From positions 930,001 through 994,000 of the forward strand of contig NZ_CP080627.1 in assembly GCF_025917315.1 (NCBI RefSeq): a stretch of DNA of 64,000 bases, given 5' to 3'. This document shows positions 1-10,176 of the stretch, piece by piece. Both the position numbers and the translations under genes were made by a program. This stretch comes from Halomonas qaidamensis. Lineage in GTDB: Bacteria; Pseudomonadota; Gammaproteobacteria; Pseudomonadales; Halomonadaceae. Positions within the stretch are counted from its first letter, which is position 1, and each line of letters opens with the position of its first letter. The notes under the pieces were generated by a model. That model had not been told where the DNA came from, did not search any database, and was given only the letters and a program-made list of their open reading frames with translations.

Positions 1-1628
1 GCAGTTTTGATCAACTGGAAGGCTGGGCGCACGGTATTGGCAGTGGTGTGTACCGCACCGGATACAAGGCCATCGACTTCATCTAACTGCAGCATCATGG
101 TGCCAAGTACCACGTTGTCCTGCAGCTGACCTTCAGCAGTGAGTTCATTTAGCTTGCCGCGCCGGCGTTCGACCATAGGGCTAATATATTTTGCTCGGGT
201 ACTTTCAGGGTCGATAATAGTTAGCGTATCTGGCAGCGTCAGGCCGCGATGACGGGCAACGTTTTCAATATCGTCGCGCTTGCCGAGCAGCACGCAGTCG
301 GCAATACCACGGCGCTGACACACAATCGCGGCTTCAATGGTGCGTGGCTCATCGCCTTCAGGCAACACAATGCGCTTCTTGGCCTGCTGGGCAAGCTTAA
401 CGAGCTGGTGACGAAACGCTGACGGCGACAGGCGGTGAATGTAGCCACGGCTGAGCTTCGCTTTTAGCCACTCTAAATCCATGTGGGCAGCCACATAACG
501 TGCCACCTGTTCGGCACGCTCGAAATCATCCATAGGGATTTCGCGGCTGAGTTGGCTGAGGTTCTGGGCAGTGGTTAGGCTGTCAGTCTCTACTACCAGA
601 ACCGGAAGGCCGGTTTTAAGCGCCGGGCGGCACATTTCAATCATGTTGTCGTTAGGCAGGAAGCCATTAGTTAACAGTACGCCTGCTAGCTGGGTGCCGT
701 TCATGGTGGCCAGCGCGGATGCTAGTATCACATCATCACGGTCACCAGAGGCGACGACCAAGCTGCCCGGTTTGAAAATATGCAGTGCGTTGGCGGCACT
801 GCGCGCGCACAGGCTGGTAGAAAGCACGCGGCGGCTAATGGCTTCCCCTTCATTGAGCATGGTGGCATTCAGCGCCCGCGCAACATCTAAAGTGCGCGGT
901 GCGCTCAGGGTATTGCTGTAAGGCACCACGCCAATCAGATGAAAACTGTCGGTTGCTAGCGCTGGTGAATAGCGGCGCAGTTCATTGAGTATTGGCTCTT
1001 CAAGGTGGGGTTTAATTGTGCCAGGTGCTGCAGAAAGATCGTCTTCCTGCCCATAGGGCAGGTTTTTCATGCGCATTAAAATGCCGCCCAGCGTGCGACT
1101 GGAACTAACACCGCCAAAGCTTCTGGCATGCATATCCAGCTCTTCGGCAAGCTGTTGCGGTTCGTTTAAATCACCAGTACCGACCAGGATGATACGTGCA
1201 TTCAGGGCGTCGGCGAGTTGGGCATTGGTTTGGGTCGCATAGGTGGTGTGTTGGGTAGGAACAACGCCCTCCACCACGACTAAGTCTAAGGCGCTGCCGT
1301 CTCGGTAGGCCTGTTGGGTGACCTGCTCAAAGAGCTCAACGACGTTTTCCATCAGCTCATCGGTTTGATCATCGCGTAGTAAACGTTCAAGCCGTGCCTG
1401 GGAAATAGGTGAGGGCGGGCGTTGATTCAGCGTACGCGACACCAGCGCCGTTGAACGGTCCAGTCCTGGGCCGTTTAGCTCATTTTGCATAAATGGCTTT
1501 AAAAAGCCGGCTTTCAGGCCGATGGTATCCAGCGCTTGAATTAACCCTAGGCAAGCGGAGGTTAACCCAGCTCCCATGCTAGTAGGCACCAGTAAGATAG
1601 CCTGGGGCTGCTCGGTAGCGTTGTTCAT
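1..1628 (-). CDS. pta: Phosphate acetyltransferase, 3' end outside window
   Basis: Interconverts acetyl-CoA and acetyl phosphate in the cytoplasm, paired with AckA. The visible part is about 542 residues, while long-form Pta proteins are about 700, so the C-terminal part of the catalytic domain lies beyond the left edge. The order fits the long form: a P-loop-like N-terminal domain starting near residue 12 ([13 protein letters not shown]), a middle DRTGG-type domain, then the PTA_PTB catalytic domain ([26 protein letters not shown]). The start codon overlaps the ackA stop (ATGA), which implies translational coupling. The frame is open to the window edge. Confidence 0.93.
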   Translation of the reverse strand, partial: MNNATEQPQAILLVPTSMGAGLTSACLGLIQALDTIGLKAGFLKPFMQNELNGPGLDRSTALVSRTLNQRPPSPISQARLERLLRDDQTDELMENVVELFEQVTQQAYRDGSALDLVVVEGVVPTQHTTYATQTNAQLADALNARIILVGTGDLNEPQQLAEELDMHARSFGGVSSSRTLGGILMRMKNLPYGQEDDLSAAPGTIKPHLEEPILNELRRYSPALATDSFHLIGVVPYSNTLSAPRTLDVARALNATMLNEGEAISRRVLSTSLCARSAANALHIFKPGSLVVASGDRDDVILASALATMNGTQLAGVLLTNGFLPNDNMIEMCRPALKTGLPVLVVETDSLTTAQNLSQLSREIPMDDFERAEQVARYVAAHMDLEWLKAKLSRGYIHRLSPSAFRHQLVKLAQQAKKRIVLPEGDEPRTIEAAIVCQRRGIADCVLLGKRDDIENVARHRGLTLPDTLTIIDPESTRAKYISPMVERRRGKLNELTAEGQLQDNVVLGTMMLQLDEVDGLVSGAVHTTANTVRPAFQLIKT

Positions 1629-2809
1629 TCAGAGGTCTCCACGCAGTGGCGGGTTTCCATGGCGATACGTCCCTCTTCATCAGTGGGAATGACCCATACT
1701 TCGGGACCATGGTGATCGGCGTTATCCACCTTGCCTTCTTTGCCGCGAATGGTGGCTTCGTTAGCCACATCATCGACACTGAAACGAAAGTGAGGTAATA
1801 GTGCCAATACGTTACGACGAACGGTGGGTGAGTTTTCACCAATGCCGCCGGTAAAAATAATGCCATCGAGTTGTGGCAGGGCACAGGAGAGGGCCGCTAG
1901 CGATTTAGCAATCCGATAGCAAAATACGTCTAGCGCGAGTTTGGCACCTTTATGACCAGCCAGCGCTTGGTCTTCGACCTCACGCATATCATTGGTCAGG
2001 CCGGAAAGGCCTAATAAGCCACTTTGCTTGTTAAGTACGTTGTCAATCTCATCCAGTGACCAATTTAGTTGGCGGTGAAGATGAGCATGCAAGCCAGGGT
2101 CGACATCGCCGCTGCGGGTTCCCATCACTAAGCCTTCCAGCGGCGTAAGCCCCATGCTGGTATCCAGGCTTTGGTTATTCCAGATGGCGCTAGTAGAACA
2201 GCCATTACCTAGGTGAGCGGTCAGCCAGCCGCCTGCACCGCGGTTGCTTAATGTGGCGGCACGCTGGCTGACATATGCATGGCTAGTGCCATGAAATCCG
2301 TAGCGACGGATTCCGTATTCGGTATACAACGCTTCAGGTAGTGCGTAGCGGTAGGCCCGTGGGGGCAGTGTTTGGTGAAAAGCAGTATCAAACACGGCTA
2401 CCTGAGGCAGGTCAGGAAACACATCTTGGGTAGCGGCAATGCCCGCTAAGTTAGCCGGGTTATGCAGTGGCGCAAGCGCTGCAGTGGCTTCAATTGCATC
2501 AATAACATGATCGTCAATCATTGCCGCCTGGGTAAAGTGCTCGCCGCCGTGAACAATACGGTGCCCAACTGCACCGGGTACTCGACCTTCTAGTCGCTCA
2601 AGAATGGCCTTCAGCGCTTCAGCGTGATCAGCATTGGGTAGTGTCTGAGTGAAGCGTTTACCTGAGCTAGTATTGCCCTTTAAACAGGCTTCGCTACTGC
2701 CTAGTCGCTCTGCTAAACCCGCTAACCGTGATGCATTAGGGTCTGAATCAATCAACGCATATTTAATAGAAGATGAGCCGCAGTTAATGACCAGCACCGA
2801 TGTGTTCAT
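1625..2809 (-). CDS. ackA: Acetate kinase
   Basis: Makes ATP and acetate from acetyl phosphate; cytoplasmic ASKHA-fold kinase. At 394 residues it is normal length. Visible signatures are the N-terminal NCGSSSIKY (residues 9-17), the GHRIVHGGE block near residue 81, [19 protein letters not shown] and the HLGNGCS phosphate-binding loop. It is first in the ackA-pta operon and overlaps pta by 4 bases. An AAGG Shine-Dalgarno lies just upstream of the ATG. No oddities. Confidence 0.97.
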   Translation of the reverse strand: MNTSVLVINCGSSSIKYALIDSDPNASRLAGLAERLGSSEACLKGNTSSGKRFTQTLPNADHAEALKAILERLEGRVPGAVGHRIVHGGEHFTQAAMIDDHVIDAIEATAALAPLHNPANLAGIAATQDVFPDLPQVAVFDTAFHQTLPPRAYRYALPEALYTEYGIRRYGFHGTSHAYVSQRAATLSNRGAGGWLTAHLGNGCSTSAIWNNQSLDTSMGLTPLEGLVMGTRSGDVDPGLHAHLHRQLNWSLDEIDNVLNKQSGLLGLSGLTNDMREVEDQALAGHKGAKLALDVFCYRIAKSLAALSCALPQLDGIIFTGGIGENSPTVRRNVLALLPHFRFSVDDVANEATIRGKEGKVDNADHHGPEVWVIPTDEEGRIAMETRHCVETSE

Positions 2810-2944
2810 AACAACCTTTATAAAGTAGTTAGCATAAAATTGGGGTAGACCTTAGTTTAGCATGCTGCGTTGCATGATATTAGCGGGCTATTGGGTTAGC
2901 CTTAACCTTAAAATGTCGGCACTCTGACGACATACCCACTGAAA

Positions 2945-3883
2945 ATGAGCCGTTTTTTTCTTATGTCTTCTTCGCCGTTACCCGTGCTGCTGCCGCGTCA
3001 CTTAGCCATTCTTTTGATGATGTCAGTAGCGACGATGTTTGCTGCCAACCACGTTTCCGCGCGGTTAGCGTTTGATAACGGCACTGGCTTGCTGCTTGCG
3101 GTATTAATGCGCTCAGGCGTGGCGTGTTTGATTTTGCTGACGTTGGTACTAGTTCAGAAGAAGCGACTCTGGCTACCTCCCAGCACCTGGCCATGGCAAT
3201 TAGCGGTAGGGCTGCTTATTGCTATTCAAAGCGTGAGTCTTTATTCAGCGGTTGCACGCTTGCCGGTGGTTATTGCGCTCCTGCTGGTCAATACCTTTCC
3301 TATTCAACTAGCGCTGTTAAGTTGGGCACTAGGCGGGTCTCGGCCTTCACTGCGTAGCTGTCTGATTATGGGCACGATCTTAATTGGGCTGTTAGTGGTG
3401 CTCGATATACCGAGTTGGTTTGCGGATGCTAATGCCATGGGGCCTGAATGGTTAGCCGGTATTGGATTTGGGTTAACTGCCGCTTTTGCGTTTGCTTGTG
3501 CGCTCTGGGTTACTGAGCATCGACTGGCAGGGGTTGGCAGCACGTTCCGTAGCTTGTTGACCATGCAAACGGTATTTATTGTCATGATTGTTGGCGGGTT
3601 GCTGGGCGCAGTGCCTGGGGGAATGAGCTTGCCGGATAACAGCGCAGGCTGGACAGGACTAGCCTTATTGGCTTTGCTCTATGGCAGTGCTTTTTCCCTA
3701 CTATTTATTTTTGTGCCTCGCCTGGATATGGCGCGCAATGCCCCGGTGATGAACTTCGAGCCAGTAGCGTCTTTATTACTTGGTTATATCGTTCTAGGAC
3801 AGATGCTTAGCCCAAGCCAACTGGTTGGCGGGGCAGTGGTGGTTGGTGGCATTGTTGTGCTCAGCCTTTCTAAAGGTCGTTAA
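2945..3883 (+). CDS. EamA/DMT-family permease
   Basis: Inner-membrane drug/metabolite transporter-type protein of 312 residues with about ten hydrophobic segments and the usual two EamA halves. The second half starts near LAGIGFGLTAAFAFACAL and ends with the conserved NFEPVASLLLGYIVLGQ and VVGGIVVLS segments. The substrate cannot be told. The first ATG at 2945 is used; a second in-frame ATG at 2963 (MSSSPLPV) is also possible. Monocistronic, divergent from ackA-pta. Confidence 0.85.
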   Translation: MSRFFLMSSSPLPVLLPRHLAILLMMSVATMFAANHVSARLAFDNGTGLLLAVLMRSGVACLILLTLVLVQKKRLWLPPSTWPWQLAVGLLIAIQSVSLYSAVARLPVVIALLLVNTFPIQLALLSWALGGSRPSLRSCLIMGTILIGLLVVLDIPSWFADANAMGPEWLAGIGFGLTAAFAFACALWVTEHRLAGVGSTFRSLLTMQTVFIVMIVGGLLGAVPGGMSLPDNSAGWTGLALLALLYGSAFSLLFIFVPRLDMARNAPVMNFEPVASLLLGYIVLGQMLSPSQLVGGAVVVGGIVVLSLSKGR

Positions 3884-4000
3884 GCTGGAGCGGAAAAAGG
3901 AAATTAAATGCAAGTTGAGCTGTTAAATTGCGTTCTCGATAGGGTTGAGCCACAATTAAAAAGTGTAAGGAAACGCTGTTTTTTAACTGAGGTTTAACTT

Positions 4001-4510
4001 ATGAAGATGACCGTATTATCACTTACCTCCGCCGCGCTTTTCGTTGGTGCGAGTACTTTCGCGGCATCGGCTCAAGCGCAACAGCCCTTCCAGTACCCAC
4101 AAGGATATGTGGGCGGTGATGCCATGTTTTGGAGCCTGAACCCAGAAAGAGGCTCTTCCCGCGATGACGTTGGCTTACGTCTCCGCGGTGGGGCACAGTT
4201 CAATGACTATTTTGCCCTGGAAGCGCATTTAGGGTCTGGCGGTTCTGATGGCGGCGCTGAGCTAGATCATGTCGCCGGTGCCTATGCGAAAGGTATTGTA
4301 CCCATTGCACCTGAAGTGCGTTTATACGGCTTAGCGGGCTTCACTGAGGTAGATATTAACAACGACCGTGAAACCGGTTTCTCCTACGGTGCAGGCGCGG
4401 AAATGGATATCGCCCCGAATGTCTCTGTAGGTGCGGACTATATGCGTTACTTGGATAAATCTGCCTATGATTTCGATGCTGCCAGCGTGGGTCTAAAGTA
4501 CCGTTTTTAA
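4001..4510 (+). CDS. Small outer-membrane beta-barrel protein
   Basis: A 169-residue protein with a clear signal peptide (MKMTVLSLTSAALFVGASTF, cleavage near AQAQQ). Alternating polar and aromatic strands follow (YVGGDAMFW, VGLRLRGGAQF, YFALEAHLG, VRLYGLAGFTEVDI, FSYGAGAEM, VSVGADYMRY), and it ends in YRF, the terminal aromatic BAM signal. This fits an eight-stranded YfaZ/OmpA-like barrel. Function unknown. A GAGG Shine-Dalgarno precedes the ATG, and a terminator follows about 95 bases after the stop. Confidence 0.8.
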   Translation: MKMTVLSLTSAALFVGASTFAASAQAQQPFQYPQGYVGGDAMFWSLNPERGSSRDDVGLRLRGGAQFNDYFALEAHLGSGGSDGGAELDHVAGAYAKGIVPIAPEVRLYGLAGFTEVDINNDRETGFSYGAGAEMDIAPNVSVGADYMRYLDKSAYDFDAASVGLKYRF

Positions 4511-4877
4511 GACTGTCACTTTAAAACAGTAACCATGCGCTGATCGAGGTGTATCGTTACAAAGATTACCTAGTACGGGCGTATCTATTCAGGCATCACC
4601 ATGTAGCCCCTATCACGTAGTTAAGTGGTAGGGGCTTTTTGGTGGGTTCTCGATGTTGAGAGAGGAGCATTGATTAGTTTGGTAGATATTGGTTTTCCCC
4701 TTGACTAAGGCTGTGAAAAAGGCTGAGAGCAAAATTAGCCCGTATTTCTGAGGATGAGCATATTTTTGCAGAGTTTGGGCCAAATGCTGCGTTTGCGAAG
4801 CTGATAGTGTTGAAAATTAATAACTATTACAGGTAGCCAGCGAACAACCTCATAACGCTCTACAAAGGGAAACTACC
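4511..4877. other. Intergenic region upstream of TRAP operon
   Basis: 367 bases without a convincing gene. The left third carries the terminator of the barrel gene (4605-4640). The rest is moderately AT-rich and must hold the promoter of the TRAP operon, but I could not pick out a clear -35/-10 pair or operator palindrome. Confidence 0.6.
4605..4640 (+). terminator. Rho-independent terminator of barrel gene
   Basis: Stem AGCCCCTATCAC (4605-4616) pairs with GTGGTAGGGGCT (4625-4636), 12 pairs with one G-T, around an 8-base loop, followed by TTTT. Confidence 0.85.
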
Positions 4878-5930
4878 ATGTATAAAATTAGTAAAATCGC
4901 CTTGGCAGTAGGACTAAGTGTCGGCCTTGCAACTGCTGCAAGTGCCGCTGAAATCGAGTGGCGTATGGCAACACCGTGGAGCGGTGGCCCGTGGCTTGAG
5001 CGTGATGCACAGATGTTTGCAGATCGCGTTAATGAGTTGACTAACGGAAAAATCGCTATCGAGGTCTATCCTGGCGGCACGCTGGGCAGCGCACTGCGAG
5101 TTACCAACAGTGTTAAATCGGGGGTTGCCCAGGTAAGTCATAACTACATTAACTATGATTATGGCACTGACCCAACCACCGCTCTATTGGCAGGTCACTC
5201 AAGCGGCCTAACGCCTGAAGAGTTTATGCTATGGATGTACGAGGGTGGTGGTGCAGATCTTTACGAAGAGTATCGTCGTGAAGTGTTCGATGTTGTAGCG
5301 TTCCCGTGTGCCATCCTCGGCACCGAAATTTTCCTCCACTCTAATAAGCCTGTCAGGACGCTTGAAGATTTCCAGGGGCTGCGACTGCGGACTTCTGGCG
5401 CATGGGCAGAAATTGCTTCTCGCCTAGGGGCTTCTACGGTAGTTATGGCAGGTAGTGATATCTACAGCGCCCTGGAACGTGGCGTTATTGATGCTGCCGA
5501 GTGGGGAAGTCCTGAAATGAACCGTCCAACAGGCTTCCAAGAAGTTGCGCAATACGTTATTACGCCTGGTGTACACCAGTCGGGTGGCTTTCTTGAGTGC
5601 CAAGTCAATAGTGATACATGGGAAGAGCTGAGCGAAGAAGATCAGCGTATGCTGCGTCTTGCAGGTAAGTTATCGGTGTTTGATACGTGGCTAGCTAGCT
5701 CGTTTGCTGACTTAGAAGCTTATCAAGAACTCGTGGACGGTCCTAACGAGATAGTAGAATTGGATCAATCCTTCATCGACGCCATTTATGAAGAAACGAC
5801 TAAGTGGGAAGATGAATACGCCGCTGAAAACGAGTGGTTTGCCCGTGTTCTTGAATCTCAGCGCTCCTTTAAAAATGATATGAATAGCTGGTCGGAATAT
5901 CGTCTACCGATTGGTGTTATGGGTCGCTAA
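4878..5930 (+). CDS. TRAP transporter substrate-binding protein (DctP)
   Basis: Periplasmic solute receptor of a tripartite sodium-coupled TRAP system, 350 residues. The signal peptide ends at ATAASAAEIEW. The DctP fold is seen in GPWLERDAQMFADRVNELTNGKIAIEVYPGG, LEDFQGLRLRTSGAWAEI and IYSALERGVIDAAEWGSP. The AAEW-P motif resembles the TakP-like branch that binds 2-oxo acids or lactate, so such a ligand is possible but inferred. First gene of dctP-dctQ-dctM, with a hairpin between dctP and dctQ. Confidence 0.9.
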   Translation: MYKISKIALAVGLSVGLATAASAAEIEWRMATPWSGGPWLERDAQMFADRVNELTNGKIAIEVYPGGTLGSALRVTNSVKSGVAQVSHNYINYDYGTDPTTALLAGHSSGLTPEEFMLWMYEGGGADLYEEYRREVFDVVAFPCAILGTEIFLHSNKPVRTLEDFQGLRLRTSGAWAEIASRLGASTVVMAGSDIYSALERGVIDAAEWGSPEMNRPTGFQEVAQYVITPGVHQSGGFLECQVNSDTWEELSEEDQRMLRLAGKLSVFDTWLASSFADLEAYQELVDGPNEIVELDQSFIDAIYEETTKWEDEYAAENEWFARVLESQRSFKNDMNSWSEYRLPIGVMGR

Positions 5931-5950
5931 CAGCGATTAGGTAAATGATC

Positions 5951-5977
5951 AGAGAGGCCTTAGTGGGCCTCTCTTTT
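5951..5977 (+). terminator. Intra-operon hairpin after dctP
   Basis: AGAGAGGCC (5951-5959) pairs perfectly with GGCCTCTCT (5966-5974) around a 6-base loop, then TTT. It lies 20 bases after the dctP stop and 45 before dctQ. It probably terminates part of the transcripts or protects the dctP mRNA 3' end, so that receptor is made in excess of the membrane subunits. Confidence 0.8.
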
Positions 5978-6021
5978 GTTGGCGTCTGCTGCCTGTCCCC
6001 CTTATACGCTGAGATTCCGTC

Positions 6022-6537
6022 ATGAAACTAATCCGATCCATAGAGGCGCTGACCCGCTTTGCTGGCTGGTTGGGCGCTCTTCTTGTACTTCCTTTAATTG
6101 GCGCATTAATCATTGAAGTGCTCAGCCGTTACGTTGCCGGCCGCCCTACGTTATGGGCTTTTGAAGTCAGCTATATGGTAATGGGAGCAATGTTTATGCT
6201 GGGGATGGCCAATGCGTTGCGTATCGGCCAACACGTCAGCGTGGACATTGTGTCTTTACAGCTGAGCGAAAAGGCCAATGCCGCTATACGGGCAATTGGC
6301 TATGTGTTGTTCCTGCCGGTGTTAGTGTGGCTGGTATGGGAGCTTTCCAAGTACGCTCTCTCTGCGTTTGAAACCAACGAACGCTCGGGACGCTCAGCCT
6401 GGAACCCAGTCGTATGGCCGATTTTTACGGTATGGTTTGTTGGCTTTGCGCTACTAGCCCTTCAGGTAATTGCCGAGTTGTTGAAATCAGTGTGTTTGAT
6501 AACTGGTAAACATCACGTTAAGGAGCTAGCCGAATGA
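6022..6537 (+). CDS. TRAP transporter small membrane subunit (DctQ)
   Basis: Small inner-membrane subunit, 171 residues, with four predicted transmembrane helices (about residues 12-32, 49-66, 90-110, 131-152). The family feature is the segment between helices 2 and 3 (GMANALRIGQHVSVDIV). Pairs with the DctM subunit encoded directly downstream; the stop overlaps the dctM start (ATGA). Extra Trp-rich sequence near KYALSAFETNERSGRSAWNP is typical of larger-substrate DctQ proteins. Confidence 0.88.
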   Translation: MKLIRSIEALTRFAGWLGALLVLPLIGALIIEVLSRYVAGRPTLWAFEVSYMVMGAMFMLGMANALRIGQHVSVDIVSLQLSEKANAAIRAIGYVLFLPVLVWLVWELSKYALSAFETNERSGRSAWNPVVWPIFTVWFVGFALLALQVIAELLKSVCLITGKHHVKELAE

Positions 6538-7862
6538 GTAGCTATCTTGCGTTGCTGATGTTTCCTGCTTTGATGACACTAATTATTGCTGGTTTTCCCA
6601 TTGCCTTCTCAATGATTCTGGTAGCAACCGGATTTGGTATTATTCAGTTTGGCGATGTGGCGGCTTATCAGCTGTTGACCAAAATTGAAGACACGGCATC
6701 TAACTCCATTCTTGCGGCAGTACCGCTGTTTATTTTTATGGGCGCCATGCTTGAGCGTTCAGGCATTGCCGAGCGCTTGTTCGAAGCAATTCACATGTGG
6801 ACGCGTCGTTTACCCGGTGGGCTAGGCATCGGTGCGATTATTTTAGGAACATTGTTTGCTGCTTCCAGCGGTGTTGTGGGGGCGACAGAAGCGGTGATTG
6901 GCATGCTGGCTATTCCGGTGATGCTTAAGCATCACTACAGTAAAAGTCTGATGTCAGGCACCATCTGTGCCAGTGGGTCATTAGGTACTGCGATACCGCC
7001 TTCTATTACCGTAGTGGTTCTTGGTCCTGTCGCTGGGGTCTCGGTTGGATCGCTGTTTAGCGGTTTGCTAATACCCGGTTTCTTAATGGCAGTCATGTTC
7101 CTGGTCTACATCATTGGGATTGCTTATCTTAAACCTGAGATGGCACCACGCATTGAAGAGCAGACGCCGGATATTGCGCTAGGTGAAAAGATACGTATTA
7201 CGCTAGTCGCGTTGGTGCCTACCATGCTGCTGATTTTTACTGTGCTTGGCACCATTCTTATGGGCTTGGCTACACCAACAGAGGCTGCAGCATGTGGTGC
7301 TTTGGGTGCGATCATTTTGGCCGCTGCATACCGTAACTTAAAGGTAACGGTACTTTGGGCATCGGCCGTGAAGACCGTCAATATTTCAGCCATGATTCTG
7401 CTCATTGTGATGGGGGGGAGTATGTTCGCTGGGGTATTTTTTGCCTCAGGAGGAATGGCGACGGTGCAAGCCTTACTAATGGACACAGGCTTGAGCCCTT
7501 GGATGATTCTAGGCCTTATTCTGCTGATCGCTTTTATCGCAGGTTTTGTACTGGATTTGATCTCCGTGGTACTTATCATTATCCCTGTGGCAATGCCCAT
7601 TGTAAGAATGCTGGGCTTCGATGAAATCTGGTTCTGTGTCGCCTTCTTAGTGGTACTGCAAACCAGTTATCTGACGCCTCCTTTGGCACCTGCTATTTTC
7701 TACCTCCGGGCAATTACTCCTCCTGAAGTAACGCTGAAGCATATGTACAAAGGGGTTGTACCCTTTATTTTAGCGCAGCTTGTAGTATTAGCCTTGGTAT
7801 TAGCGTTTCCAGAAATTGCGCTATGGTTACCGGATGTAATGGGTGGTCCTTCCTGGCGCTAG
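6534..7862 (+). CDS. TRAP transporter large permease (DctM)
   Basis: Sodium-coupled transport subunit, 442 residues, about 12 hydrophobic segments. Family landmarks: LFIFMGAMLERSGIAERLFEA, the helix-break GTLFAASSGVVGATEAVIGM, CASGSLGTAIPPSI in the first half and VLDLISVVLIIIPVAMPIV and YLTPPLAPAIFYLR in the second. Translationally coupled to dctQ. A terminator follows. Confidence 0.93.
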   Translation: MSSYLALLMFPALMTLIIAGFPIAFSMILVATGFGIIQFGDVAAYQLLTKIEDTASNSILAAVPLFIFMGAMLERSGIAERLFEAIHMWTRRLPGGLGIGAIILGTLFAASSGVVGATEAVIGMLAIPVMLKHHYSKSLMSGTICASGSLGTAIPPSITVVVLGPVAGVSVGSLFSGLLIPGFLMAVMFLVYIIGIAYLKPEMAPRIEEQTPDIALGEKIRITLVALVPTMLLIFTVLGTILMGLATPTEAAACGALGAIILAAAYRNLKVTVLWASAVKTVNISAMILLIVMGGSMFAGVFFASGGMATVQALLMDTGLSPWMILGLILLIAFIAGFVLDLISVVLIIIPVAMPIVRMLGFDEIWFCVAFLVVLQTSYLTPPLAPAIFYLRAITPPEVTLKHMYKGVVPFILAQLVVLALVLAFPEIALWLPDVMGGPSWR

Positions 7863-7891
7863 TTGAACGTAAGTAACCCCCCTTTCTGTTG

Positions 7892-7918
7892 GCCGCCCTT
7901 AAAAAGGCGGCTTTTTTT
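7892..7918 (+). terminator. Terminator of first TRAP operon
   Basis: GCCGCC (7892-7897) pairs with GGCGGC (7906-7911), optionally extended by TT/AA inside the loop, followed by seven T residues. Confidence 0.85.
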
Positions 7919-8224
7919 GGCTCCATCTAGAAGAAAAGAAATTTTTTAGCATGCTGTGGTAAGTCGTTAGTCGTGGGAAAAATGTCAGAGCTAGAGTATG
8001 TTGCCTGTCATGCCTCTACCCCTTGAATATTTTGCGCCAGCACCTGTGGGTAGCAAAGGCAGGTTCGCTAACCTTAATTTAGCTAATTCACGAATGAAAA
8101 TTTAACGAAAGTAATTGAGGTAACGTTACTAACAAGGGCTACGCTAATAAAGGAGCCGCGACGCGATACACAAATTCATTTAGCGTGCGGTGTCTTCTCC
8201 ACTAACGGATTAGAGGTGTAAGTC
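7919..8224. other. Intergenic region before csbD-like gene
   Basis: About 306 bases of moderately AT-rich sequence with no credible ORF. It must hold the promoter of the CsbD-like gene. I see no clear sigma-70 promoter or palindromic operator. The Shine-Dalgarno (GAGGTG) lies just before 8225. Confidence 0.5.
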
Positions 8225-8404
8225 ATGGAAAATGGCAAAGAAGATAAAATGAAAGGCTCGGCTAATAAAGCTGCTGGCAATGTTAAGGAAGCAGTAGGAA
8301 AGGCGACGGGAAGCGAAAAAACCGAAGCCAAGGGCAAGGTTCAGCAAGCAGAAGGCGAGCTTCAAAAAGGCAAAGGTGATGCCAAGGAAAAGGCTAAGAA
8401 ATAA
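8225..8404 (+). CDS. CsbD-like (UPF0337) stress protein
   Basis: A 59-residue, highly charged Lys/Glu/Ala/Gly protein starting MENGKEDKMKGSANKAAGN. It has the family's repeated K-G-x-A/E pattern (MKGSANKAAGNVKEAVGKATG, EAKGKVQQAEGELQKGKGDAKEKAKK), no signal peptide and no Cys or Trp. CsbD-like proteins are small, probably disordered and induced by general stress. Its biochemical role is unknown. A Shine-Dalgarno (GAGGTG) precedes the ATG and a strong terminator follows. Confidence 0.88.
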   Translation: MENGKEDKMKGSANKAAGNVKEAVGKATGSEKTEAKGKVQQAEGELQKGKGDAKEKAKK

Positions 8405-8426
8405 CGTCTAACCAAGTTACCCCACT

Positions 8427-8459
8427 ACCAACAGAGGCCAATGGCCTCTGTTGGTTTTT
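8427..8459 (+). terminator. Strong terminator after csbD-like gene
   Basis: ACCAACAGAGGCC (8427-8439) pairs perfectly with GGCCTCTGTTGGT (8443-8455) around the loop AAT, then TTTT. It sits between convergent genes. The opposite side lacks a T tract, so it serves mainly the plus strand. Confidence 0.9.
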
Positions 8460-8485
8460 AGGTAACCACTGCTTTAAGAGGCTAC

Positions 8486-9997
8486 TCAGTAGTGGCCAAG
8501 AAGTTTCCACCATAAGCCACCGACGACTACCCAAATGAGCAGATTGACCACGCTCATAATAAAACCAGCTTTCCACCACTCTCCCAGCGTCAGGTAGCCT
8601 GAGCCAAAGATCACAGGCGAAGTGCCGGTGGCGTAATGGGTTAATGTCATCATGATGGAAGACGTAGCCGCCATAATCAGCACAAAAGGCATGGGTGGAG
8701 CACCGAGGCTTAAGCCAACGGTGAGAAATGCCGCCATCATTGCGGTGATATGTGCGGTAGTGCTGGCAAAAAAGTAGTGGGTATAAAGGAACGTTAGCAC
8801 CAGCAGTGCAGAGGCACCTGCCCAGCCAATTCCCATCATGGTAATCCAGTCCTGCATATTTGCAGAAAACCAAGTAATGAGGCCTGTTTCGTTAAGCTGG
8901 CTGGCCATCATGATAAGTGCGCCAAACCACAACAGCGTATCCCAGGCATTTTTCTCTTTTAGCACATCCTCCCAGGTTAATACCCCGGTCAGCAGCAGCA
9001 TGGAAAGGCCAATAAACGCAGACGTTGTAGTATTAAGTGTTACTGCATCCCCCAAGAAAATCGCTGGGATATCCGCCCAAAGTAACAGCAGCACGAAGAA
9101 AACGAACAGCATGATGCCCTCATTTCGACTCAGCTTACCCAGCTCGGTTAGCTTGTCCTTTGCTAATTGCGTGGCATTCGGCGTTTCTTTAATTTCAGGC
9201 GGATAAAGCAAGTACAGAATGTACGGCATCGCCAGGATGGCGACCAAGCCCGGGAGCAGCATGGCGATCGCCCAGGTTAGCCAGCTCAGCTGTATTTCGG
9301 CTCCGGTAGCGGATGAGATAAGTTGAACAGTCAATGGATTCGGAGCGGTGGCAGTGATGAACATAGCCGAGGTGATCGGATTGCTATGGTAATTCACCAG
9401 TGCTAAATATTTGCCGATTTTGCCCGAGGTATTGTCTTCAGGATGTGAATCAAAACTATGGGCAATCGAGCGCATAATAGGGTGAATAATACCGCCGCCC
9501 CGGGCTGTATTGCTTGGGGTAACGGGCGCAATAGACAGCTCTGAAAAGGCGAGGCCATAACCAATCCCCAACGTGCGTTTGCCGAAAATAGAGATGAAAT
9601 AGTAGCCAATGCGCGCGCCTAAACCGGTTTTGATCAACCCTCGTGAAATCATAATCGCAATCGCAATTAACCAGATAAGCGGGTTGGCATAACTGCTTAA
9701 GGCGACATTAATGGCTTCGCCTGGTGTATCGCCGGTAACACCGCTTGCCGCGACAATAGAAATTGCAATCACAGATATCGCGCCAATCGGCATGGCCTTG
9801 CCAATAATCGCGGCAATGGTGCCGACAAAAATTGCCAACATGAGCCAAGCATTTGGCGTTAACCCTTCAGGCAAAGGAATCACCAGCCAAATAAAGAGGG
9901 TGATCGCCACAGCGATTGCGGTCGACCAGGGTTTGAAAGGAAGAGTTGGCATCATAGAAGTCCATATCAATGAAATAAGTATAAGTGACACGTCCAC
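8486..9997 (-). CDS. DASS-family (SLC13) anion symporter
   Basis: Inner-membrane divalent anion/dicarboxylate carrier, 503 residues, 11-12 hydrophobic segments. The first SNT motif is clear (IAPVTPSNTARGGGIIHPI). A second substrate-binding region lies near FASTTAHITAMMAAF, and TLTHYATGTSPVIFGSGYL is typical of the CitT/SodiT 2-oxoglutarate-malate type. The likely substrate is a di- or tricarboxylate. The start is uncertain: GTG at 9997 gives the longest frame, and ATG at 9955 (MMPTLPFKPW) is an alternative; neither has a strong Shine-Dalgarno. Confidence 0.88.
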   Translation of the reverse strand: MDVSLILISLIWTSMMPTLPFKPWSTAIAVAITLFIWLVIPLPEGLTPNAWLMLAIFVGTIAAIIGKAMPIGAISVIAISIVAASGVTGDTPGEAINVALSSYANPLIWLIAIAIMISRGLIKTGLGARIGYYFISIFGKRTLGIGYGLAFSELSIAPVTPSNTARGGGIIHPIMRSIAHSFDSHPEDNTSGKIGKYLALVNYHSNPITSAMFITATAPNPLTVQLISSATGAEIQLSWLTWAIAMLLPGLVAILAMPYILYLLYPPEIKETPNATQLAKDKLTELGKLSRNEGIMLFVFFVLLLLWADIPAIFLGDAVTLNTTTSAFIGLSMLLLTGVLTWEDVLKEKNAWDTLLWFGALIMMASQLNETGLITWFSANMQDWITMMGIGWAGASALLVLTFLYTHYFFASTTAHITAMMAAFLTVGLSLGAPPMPFVLIMAATSSIMMTLTHYATGTSPVIFGSGYLTLGEWWKAGFIMSVVNLLIWVVVGGLWWKLLGHY

Positions 9998-10176
9998 CAG
10001 CAGTAAGAGAAGAGGACGCCTAGTCTCTACTTTAGTCTATTCCAAGCAGGTGCAAGACGATTTGCCCTACGTCAAAGATGGGTCAATGGATGTTTTCCCT
10101 AAAAGGGATTATGTGCCTGACTAGTAGCATATTCTTTAAATAGATTAATTTATATTAAACCGTTATTAATTGTCTT

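Noticed and set aside
571-921. Plus-strand ORF of 116 codons inside pta
   Set aside because: Antisense to a well-conserved, clearly coding pta frame; no family match or ribosome site.
7124-7600. 158-codon minus-strand ORF within dctM
   Set aside because: Shadow of a dctM frame with full family motifs; composition is low-complexity and implausible as protein.
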